Source: CAISIP01 sp043759735 (lineage in GTDB: Bacteria; Pseudomonadota; Gammaproteobacteria; Burkholderiales; Burkholderiaceae_C). Taken from it: DNA of 9,808 bases. Where the stretch lies: the NCBI GenBank assembly GCA_043759735.1, contig JAYUQC010000160.1, forward strand, positions 1 to 9,808, written 5' to 3'. Shown piece after piece: positions 5,701 through 9,808 of the stretch (position 1 is its first letter; each line of letters starts with the position of its first letter). The notes beneath the pieces were generated by a model, which worked only from the letters and a program-made list of their open reading frames with translations, did not search any database and had not been told where the DNA came from. Position numbers and translations under genes: made by a program.

Positions 5701-7853
5701 ATCGGCAACTTGCGCCGCCAGTTCGGATGCTCATCAATGGTGGAGGGCATGTTGATCTGGTCGCGCACCAGCAGCGCGTCTTCCAGCTGGACCATCAGCA
5801 CCGCCGACGGCGCCTGGGCCAGGTAGGCATGTACCGCCTGCATCACCGGCGTCGGCAGGTCGGTGCTGGCCGCCGCGGCCGCGATCATGGGCGCCGACAG
5901 CAGGCCGGCGTGACGCAGTGCCAGCAGCAGGCGCGTGCGCTCCTGCGCCCGGTCCAGGAGTTGCTTCTCGAACAGGCTTTCCTGGGGGTACAGCCCCAGC
6001 TGCAGACGCAGTTGCAGATCGTGGCCGCGCCACCAACCGGCCAGCGTGGCCAGATCGTGCGTGCTGACGGCCGCCAGCGCGGCAGGCGGATAGGTCGTCG
6101 GGGCCTTGAACTGGCCATCGCCCAGGCGCTCGAAGTACAGCAGCCGGTACGACAAAACATCGTTGCGCGCGAGCGCATCGCGCATGGCGTCGGCCACGGT
6201 GCCCAGGTCCTCGCCGACCACCATGCAGCGGTTGCGCTGGCTTTCCAGCGCGACGATGGCCAGCAGTTCATTGAGCGCGTAGTGCACATATGCGCCGTCA
6301 CGGGCCGACAATCCACCGGGAATCCAGAACAGCCGCATCAGACCCATCACATGGTCGATGCGCAGCGCCCCGGCGGCGCGCATGGCGCTGCGCAGGGTGT
6401 CGATAAACAGCTGGTAGTGGCTTTGGCGCAGCCGATCGGGCCGCAGCGGCGGCAGGCCCCAGCCCTGGCCATTCGGGTTGAATTCGTCGGGTGGCGCACC
6501 GACGCTGGCCCGGGCAGCGAAACAGGCCTGGTCGCTCCAGCTGTCCGAGCCGCCGCGGTCCACCGACACGGCCAGGTCCAGGTACAGGCCAACGCCCATA
6601 CCCAGTGCCGCGCAGGTTGCGCTGGCCTGCGCCAGTTGCTGCGCCGCCAGCCATTGCAGGTACTGATGGAACCGGATGCGCTCGGTGTGCTGGTGCGTGA
6701 AGGACTGCACCGGCATGCCCTGCGGGTCACGCCACTGCGATGGCCACATCGGCCAGCCCCATACCGAGGCGTCTGCCGCATGCAGATGTGCCTGGATGGC
6801 CTCGTAAACCGCGTGGCGCCGCAGCGCTTCGCCGCCCTGCGCGACGAAATCGATGAAGGAATGCCCCAGGTCGTCGGCCGCTGTCCCCCCCGCGCCCAGG
6901 TGGTGTGTTGTGAAATGGGCATGGAGCAGTTCCAGTATCTCCAGCTTGGCAGCGGCAACGCCCGGGTAGTCAACCAGCGGCGCGGCACGCAATAGCGCCA
7001 GCCGTTGCTGGAAGTCCGGCGACACCACGCGCTGGTGCGCCGGCTCGCAGTGTGCGAAGTCGACAACTGCCGGTACGTCGATGTACAACACGTTGAGCTG
7101 GCGTCGGGACGATGGGCTGTACGGGCTGGCGTGTGCCGGGTTGTGGGTGAACAGGGCATGCAGCGGATTGAGTCCGATGATGTCGGCACCCCGCGACGCC
7201 ATTTGCTGCACCAGTTGCACCAGATCGCCAAAATCGCCAATGCCCCAGTTGCGGTTGGATCGCAGCGCATACAACTGCACTGCCGGCCCCCAGACGCGGC
7301 CACCGTCGCGCAGCGCCGGCGGTCGATAGCATTGCGTCGGGGCGCATACCACCAGCGCTTGCGCTGCCAGTCCGTCGGCCAGACCATCGACCTGCAACCG
7401 GTAGTAACCGCAAGGCAGGCGCAGGTCCCATTGCAGCCGGCGTTCGCACCACGCGACGCCCGCGCGATCGGTGTGATCGCTCAAGTACAGTGCCTGCGCG
7501 TCGACCCTGCCCTCGCGCACCATCTGATCGGCCTCGTCCAACAGGCGCCAGTGCAACAGGGTTGCCGATGCCGGCATGCGCAGGCGCAGGTCCCATTGCT
7601 CGGTCGTGTCGTGGATCGCGACGACGGGCGTGATGGCCTGGTTCCAGATGCTGTCGGTTGCACGCTCGTGCGCCGCTGCCAGGTCGCACGGCGCGTGCAC
7701 GTCGGGATCGAACTCTGCCACCAGTGCCAACAGGGCATCGCGGCCAACTGACTTGTGGTTGCCCCACACATCATGGTAGTGGGTGGCAATACCGTAATGC
7801 GCGCACAGGCGCTCCAGCGCAACCGTGTCGATGTCGCTCCAGACTTCAGGCAT
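2727..7853 (-). CDS. malQ-treY: Bifunctional 4-alpha-glucanotransferase (MalQ) / malto-oligosyltrehalose synthase (TreY) fusion
   Basis: A 1708-residue cytoplasmic protein with two complete enzymes. Residues 1-735 are MalQ (GH77, amylomaltase), which moves glucan chains between alpha-1,4-glucans. It has an N-terminal beta-sandwich region (to about 180), SPYSPSSR (243-250) and a full triad: Asp500 in RIDH (nucleophile), Glu548 in GEDLG (acid/base) and Asp600 in STHD. Residues 757-1708 are TreY (GH13), which turns the reducing-end alpha-1,4 link into alpha,alpha-1,1, giving maltooligosyl trehalose. It opens with ATYRLQFHKDFGF and has DMVPNHMG (841-848), Asp1083 in DGLRIDHPDGL (nucleophile), Glu1128 in VVAEKI (acid/base) and Asp1371 in STHDNKRSEDVR. 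The two are joined by a Pro/Arg/Ala-rich linker (about 736-757, near 5580-5650) with no stop or internal start signal. Both halves are near normal length. The start overlaps the end of treZ by 8 nt, so translation is probably coupled. No T-tailed terminator follows the stop. I recall such fusions in other proteobacteria, so this is uncommon but not new. Confidence 0.95.
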   Translation of the reverse strand: MPEVWSDIDTVALERLCAHYGIATHYHDVWGNHKSVGRDALLALVAEFDPDVHAPCDLAAAHERATDSIWNQAITPVVAIHDTTEQWDLRLRMPASATLLHWRLLDEADQMVREGRVDAQALYLSDHTDRAGVAWCERRLQWDLRLPCGYYRLQVDGLADGLAAQALVVCAPTQCYRPPALRDGGRVWGPAVQLYALRSNRNWGIGDFGDLVQLVQQMASRGADIIGLNPLHALFTHNPAHASPYSPSSRRQLNVLYIDVPAVVDFAHCEPAHQRVVSPDFQQRLALLRAAPLVDYPGVAAAKLEILELLHAHFTTHHLGAGGTAADDLGHSFIDFVAQGGEALRRHAVYEAIQAHLHAADASVWGWPMWPSQWRDPQGMPVQSFTHQHTERIRFHQYLQWLAAQQLAQASATCAALGMGVGLYLDLAVSVDRGGSDSWSDQACFAARASVGAPPDEFNPNGQGWGLPPLRPDRLRQSHYQLFIDTLRSAMRAAGALRIDHVMGLMRLFWIPGGLSARDGAYVHYALNELLAIVALESQRNRCMVVGEDLGTVADAMRDALARNDVLSYRLLYFERLGDGQFKAPTTYPPAALAAVSTHDLATLAGWWRGHDLQLRLQLGLYPQESLFEKQLLDRAQERTRLLLALRHAGLLSAPMIAAAAASTDLPTPVMQAVHAYLAQAPSAVLMVQLEDALLVRDQINMPSTIDEHPNWRRKLPIDLADLAGHDGMNALGQALSAIRPRPPDSPARARAPQARIPRATYRLQFHKDFGFDAAIRMLPYLAQLGISHVYCSPIHRARAGSTHGYDVVAHDAINPELGGPQAFGRFCRALQKLGMGQLLDMVPNHMGVLGGDNAWWNDVLENGAASLFAQHFDIDWQPLNRQLKGKVLLPVLGNHYGDVLAAGELAVVFQPELGSFALQYFEHTFPVAPQTYPTLLQGALGRIDDPDLVAGLASIAAAFSHLAAPGAVQEETRHERARDKELLKARLGRLVSRNDAVAIAIAAAVAEINVETSRDHLHQLIEAQAFRLAFWRVAADEINYRRFFDINDLAALRMEREDVFEATQGMALDLAARGVIDGLRIDHPDGLYDPAQYFARLQQGYARRVGMVLPAADADGHPPRPLYVVAEKIAAAHEKIPPSWAIHGTTGYGFANAVGGVLVDGGAEQRFAQIWRNFTGDARSFEELARGGKRDTMRLALASELQVLSTELVRIAHADRRTRDYTYNELRRTLAEVVACMPVYRSYIRDEPSEQDRRYIDWAVSDAALHSQDADGSIFAFVRQCLLAQALPGADAALRTQVSHFAIRVQQFSAPVTAKGVEDTAFYRYFPLCSLNEVGGEPGRFGLSVADFHAANTDRARRWPHTMLATSTHDNKRSEDVRWRIHVLSEMPARWRLALRRWRQMNCAVRAPLRSQDATPIAPSSADEYLLYQTLLGTMPVRAMAAPEHALYVERIVQYMRKAAREAKVHTRWTQPDAGYENALEQFVRNVLRTDPDNTFLADLMALTTILAWFGAFNSLSGALLKFSCPGVPDLYQGMETIRLQLVDPDNRAPVDYGALQAELALLQALSPSQAGQLLADPQDGRAKMWVTWRLLSLRKQHEALFRDGAYAVLPTIGAAADHVIAFARTQGNATLVVLAPRLLAQLLGEQAMPPLGAAVWSDTAVQTNLPDDTRLVDVLSGSELQVRHGCIAVSQAFCALPMAAFMTVSH

Positions 7854-9702
7854 GGTTCGCCCCGGTGTGCGTCAACGCCACTGCGCCTGGTGCCAGTGTC
7901 CAGCCTACCGCGGCGGCGGTGTCGATGCCATCGGCGTGCAGCACTCGGCCTGGTGGCGGTGCTACCTCCGCCAGCGTGTCGGCGCCGAAATGCGCCAGCA
8001 GGTGCAGGTGTCCGGCAGGGGCCTTGGCTTCTGGTCCCAAGGCCCAGCTGACCCGCAACAATGCTGCGGTACACGAGAACGCATGCGCGAAACACCCGTC
8101 GCGCGTCAAGTCGAACAGTTGCTTGCGCCTCAGCGCCAGCAACTGTCGGGTCTCGGCGTGCCATTGGCGGTGGGGCTCGATGAGCAATTCGTCCCAACGC
8201 AGCCGAGAGGACGTGAAACTGTCCTCTGCATTCGGGTCGGGAATGGCCGCGCGTGCTGCCTCGCTGGCAAAGGCCGCGAATTGCCTGAACCCGGCGCGGC
8301 GGCCATCGGCCACCTGCCGGGCCAGTTCGGGGCCGAAGTCGCAGAAATACAGGAATGGGCTGGAGGCAGCGAATTCCTCACCCATGAACAACATTGGAAC
8401 ATGCGGGGAAAGCATCACGCAGGCCAGGGCCGTGCGCACCCGCAGCGGGTCACCCAGCGCATGCAGGCGCTCGCCCAAAGCTCGGTTGCCAACCTGGTCA
8501 TGGGTCTGCAGGAATGATACGAAGGCCTGCATCGGCAGTCCCGCGCAGGATTCGCCACGCGCCGCGCCGTCGCGAAATGCCGATGCCTGGCCCTGGTAGA
8601 TGAAGCCCTGCGCCAGCGCCTTGCCGAAGCGATCGAGCGGCGCGTCGGCGAAGTCGCGGTAGTAACCTTCGGTCTCTCCGGTCACCAGCACATGCGCCGC
8701 ATGGTGGATATCGTCGTTCCACTGCGCCGAGCCACCTGGCGGCACGCCCTGGGCATTGCGTTTGAGCAGGCTGGCCTGGTTGGCGTCGTTCTCCAGCACC
8801 ACGTGCACCTGGCGCATGCCGCCGGGACCGTCCTGCAACGCGGCGCAGATCTCGCGCACGATGTGCTGCGGCGAATCGTCGCGGATGGCATGGATCGCGT
8901 CCAGGCGCAGACCGTCCATATGAAACTCCTGGACCCAATAGAGCGCGTTGTGAACCATGAACTGGCGCACGGTGCGCGATTGAGCGCCGTCGTAGTTGAT
9001 GGCAGCGCCCCAGGGCGTTTGGTGCGCGGCGTTGAAGAACTCCGGGCAATAGGCGTGCAGGTAATTGCCCTCGGGTCCGAAATGGCTGTAGACCACGTCG
9101 ATCAGCACCATCATGCCCAGCGCATGCGCCGCGTCGACAAATGCCCGCAGTTCGTCCGGTGTGCCATAAGCCGCTTCGGGCGCGAACAGCAGCACACCGT
9201 CGTAGCCCCAACCGCGGCGGCCCGGGAAATCGGCCAGCGGCATGAGTTCGACCGCGGTAATTCCCAGATCGGCCAGGTAGGGCAGTCGCTGTTGCGCCGC
9301 GGTGAAACTGCCCTCGGGGGTGAAGGTGCCGACATGCAGCTCATAGACCACTGCTTCATGCCAGGACCGGCCGCGCCAGGTCGCGTCGCGCCAGCGATAG
9401 GCCGTGGGGTCGATGACCTGGCTGGCTCCATGCACGTCGTTCGGGTTGAAGCGCGAGGCGGGATCCGGTACCCGCAGGCCATCGGGCATGCGGTAGCGGT
9501 AGCTGTCACCGGCCTGCGCGGCCTGCAGGTCCAGCCGATGCCAACCTTGTGCGTCGCGGTGCATGGCATGGGCCGTGAACGGGTCCAGTGCCGCGTGTTC
9601 CAGCAGCACCTGCTCGACACCGGGAGCCCACAGGGCAAATGACACGCCGGCACCGGCGCGCACGGTGGCGCCGAAAGGCATCGAAAACGGGTGAAGGCTC
9701 AT
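7846..9702 (-). CDS. treZ: Malto-oligosyltrehalose trehalohydrolase TreZ
   Basis: A cytoplasmic GH13 enzyme that hydrolyses the alpha-1,4 bond next to the trehalose end of maltooligosyl trehalose, freeing trehalose. The 618-residue product has an N-terminal beta-sandwich (about 1-95), then the catalytic barrel from WHEAVVYELHVGTFTPEG (114-131). Motifs in order are ELMPLADFPG (152-161), WGYDGV (165-170), DVVYSHFGPEGNYL (202-215), Asp268 in DGLRLDAIHAI (nucleophile), Glu304 in VVLENDAN (acid/base), Asp402 in QTHDQVGNR and MLFMGEEF (437-444). GNYL and the QTHDQVGNR form point to TreZ rather than GlgB or GlgX. I chose ATG 9702 because GGAGG lies 7 nt upstream and the protein begins with the family's N-terminal segment (FGATVRAGAGVSFALWAPG). 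The longer in-frame ATG at 9771 would translate the upstream repeat. Its stop overlaps the malQ-treY start (ATGCCTGA). The upstream operon gene lies beyond the right edge. Confidence 0.95.
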   Translation of the reverse strand: MSLHPFSMPFGATVRAGAGVSFALWAPGVEQVLLEHAALDPFTAHAMHRDAQGWHRLDLQAAQAGDSYRYRMPDGLRVPDPASRFNPNDVHGASQVIDPTAYRWRDATWRGRSWHEAVVYELHVGTFTPEGSFTAAQQRLPYLADLGITAVELMPLADFPGRRGWGYDGVLLFAPEAAYGTPDELRAFVDAAHALGMMVLIDVVYSHFGPEGNYLHAYCPEFFNAAHQTPWGAAINYDGAQSRTVRQFMVHNALYWVQEFHMDGLRLDAIHAIRDDSPQHIVREICAALQDGPGGMRQVHVVLENDANQASLLKRNAQGVPPGGSAQWNDDIHHAAHVLVTGETEGYYRDFADAPLDRFGKALAQGFIYQGQASAFRDGAARGESCAGLPMQAFVSFLQTHDQVGNRALGERLHALGDPLRVRTALACVMLSPHVPMLFMGEEFAASSPFLYFCDFGPELARQVADGRRAGFRQFAAFASEAARAAIPDPNAEDSFTSSRLRWDELLIEPHRQWHAETRQLLALRRKQLFDLTRDGCFAHAFSCTAALLRVSWALGPEAKAPAGHLHLLAHFGADTLAEVAPPPGRVLHADGIDTAAAVGWTLAPGAVALTHTGANHA

Positions 9703-9764
9703 CAGGCATCCTCCATGCTGCGCATTGCGCAATTCGCCCTTGGGAACGGCCCGGCGGCGCTCAT
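9702..9764 (-). other. 20-codon mini-ORF between two copies of the treZ translation-initiation region
   Basis: On the - strand, ATG 9764 opens a reading frame of 20 codons (MSAAGPFPRANCAMRSMEDA) that ends at TGA 9704-9702. The last A of that stop is the first base of the treZ ATG (TGATG). The mini-ORF has its own GGAGG at 9772-9776. Any frame arriving from beyond the window that reads FPRANCAMRSMEDA would stop at the identical TGA 9766-9764, overlapping this ATG by one base; this could be the tail of an upstream operon gene. The peptide is probably a by-product of the 62-bp duplication rather than a conserved protein. If translated, it would act as a coupling leader that hands ribosomes to treZ. 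Confidence 0.45.
9710..9714 (-). promoter_or_regulatory. treZ: Ribosome binding site of treZ
   Basis: GGAGG on the - strand, 7 nt before ATG 9702, decides the treZ start. The same site recurs exactly at 9772-9776 in the second repeat copy, at the same distance from ATG 9764, so both starts carry an equally good signal. Confidence 0.85.
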
Positions 9765-9808
9765 CAGGCATCCTCCATGCTGCGCATTGCGCAATTCGCC
9801 CTTGGGAA

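Larger units (their letters stand above)
9697..9808. repeat. Tandem duplication (period 62 bp) upstream of treZ
   Basis: The 50 bp at 9697-9746 are repeated without a mismatch at 9759-9808, separated by 12 bp (CGGCCCGGCGGC, 9747-9758). The window ends exactly at the end of the second copy, so the array may continue. Each copy contains, on the - strand, the treZ-type ribosome binding site and the TGATGAGC stop/start junction. The core CTTGGGAACGGCCCGGCG (9739-9756) matches the left-end repeat (69-86) at 17 of 18 positions in the same orientation. Confidence 0.9.

Noticed and set aside
5676..6995. 439-codon + strand open frame inside the MalQ part
   Set aside because: Antisense to a GH77 domain with all catalytic motifs. 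The product is Gln/Arg/Val-rich and family-less, as expected from a complementary reading of GC-rich codons.
7846..9771. Longer treZ start at 9771 adding 23 residues
   Set aside because: The extra residues come from the duplicated repeat, the GGAGG touches that ATG directly, and ATG 9702 has a well-spaced ribosome binding site and the family's usual N-terminus.

Overview
The window looks like chromosomal DNA of a high-GC betaproteobacterium, most likely Burkholderiales and probably near Comamonadaceae. The evidence is strong G/C bias at third codon positions, the style of the CpoB and TcdA proteins, the tRNA-Lys(UUU) sequence, and the GC-rich hairpin repeats at the ends. The taxonomic call rests on family resemblance, not on a search.

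Layout. Positions 1-100 hold a tandem or direct repeat with a hairpin and a CCCCC-GA-GGGGG palindrome, ending on the probable start codon of cpoB. On the + strand follow cpoB (94-936, periplasmic coiled-coil/TPR protein of the Tol-Pal system), tcdA (975-1769, E1-like enzyme making cyclic t6A in tRNA), a TATAAT promoter element, tRNA-Lys(UUU) (1853-1928) and a strong intrinsic terminator (1937-1969). On the - strand lies a small exported PsiF-like protein (2000-2242). On the + strand 2493-2643 is the remnant of a TM2-domain membrane-protein gene that has lost its middle and its reading frame.

From 2727 to the right edge, everything is one - strand operon for making trehalose from glycogen or malto-oligosaccharides. 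treZ (7846-9702, malto-oligosyltrehalose trehalohydrolase) is followed, with an 8-nt overlap, by a 1708-residue bifunctional gene (2727-7853). In that gene a MalQ 4-alpha-glucanotransferase is fused to a TreY malto-oligosyltrehalose synthase. TreY isomerises the reducing end of an alpha-1,4-glucan to a trehalosyl unit and TreZ cuts trehalose off. MalQ can rebuild the shortened glucans left behind into longer TreY substrates. All three active sites show their full catalytic triads. The operon begins beyond the right edge.

The least ordinary parts are the two ends. Each carries a tandem duplication (period 78 bp on the left, 62 bp on the right) built around a shared core, CTTGGGA(G/A)CGGCCCGGCG, in the same orientation. 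On the right the duplication copies the ribosome binding site and the stop/start junction before treZ, creating a 20-codon mini-ORF whose stop overlaps the treZ start. No CRISPR array, transposase, defence gene or phage gene was seen. The remaining genes are mostly housekeeping and metabolic.
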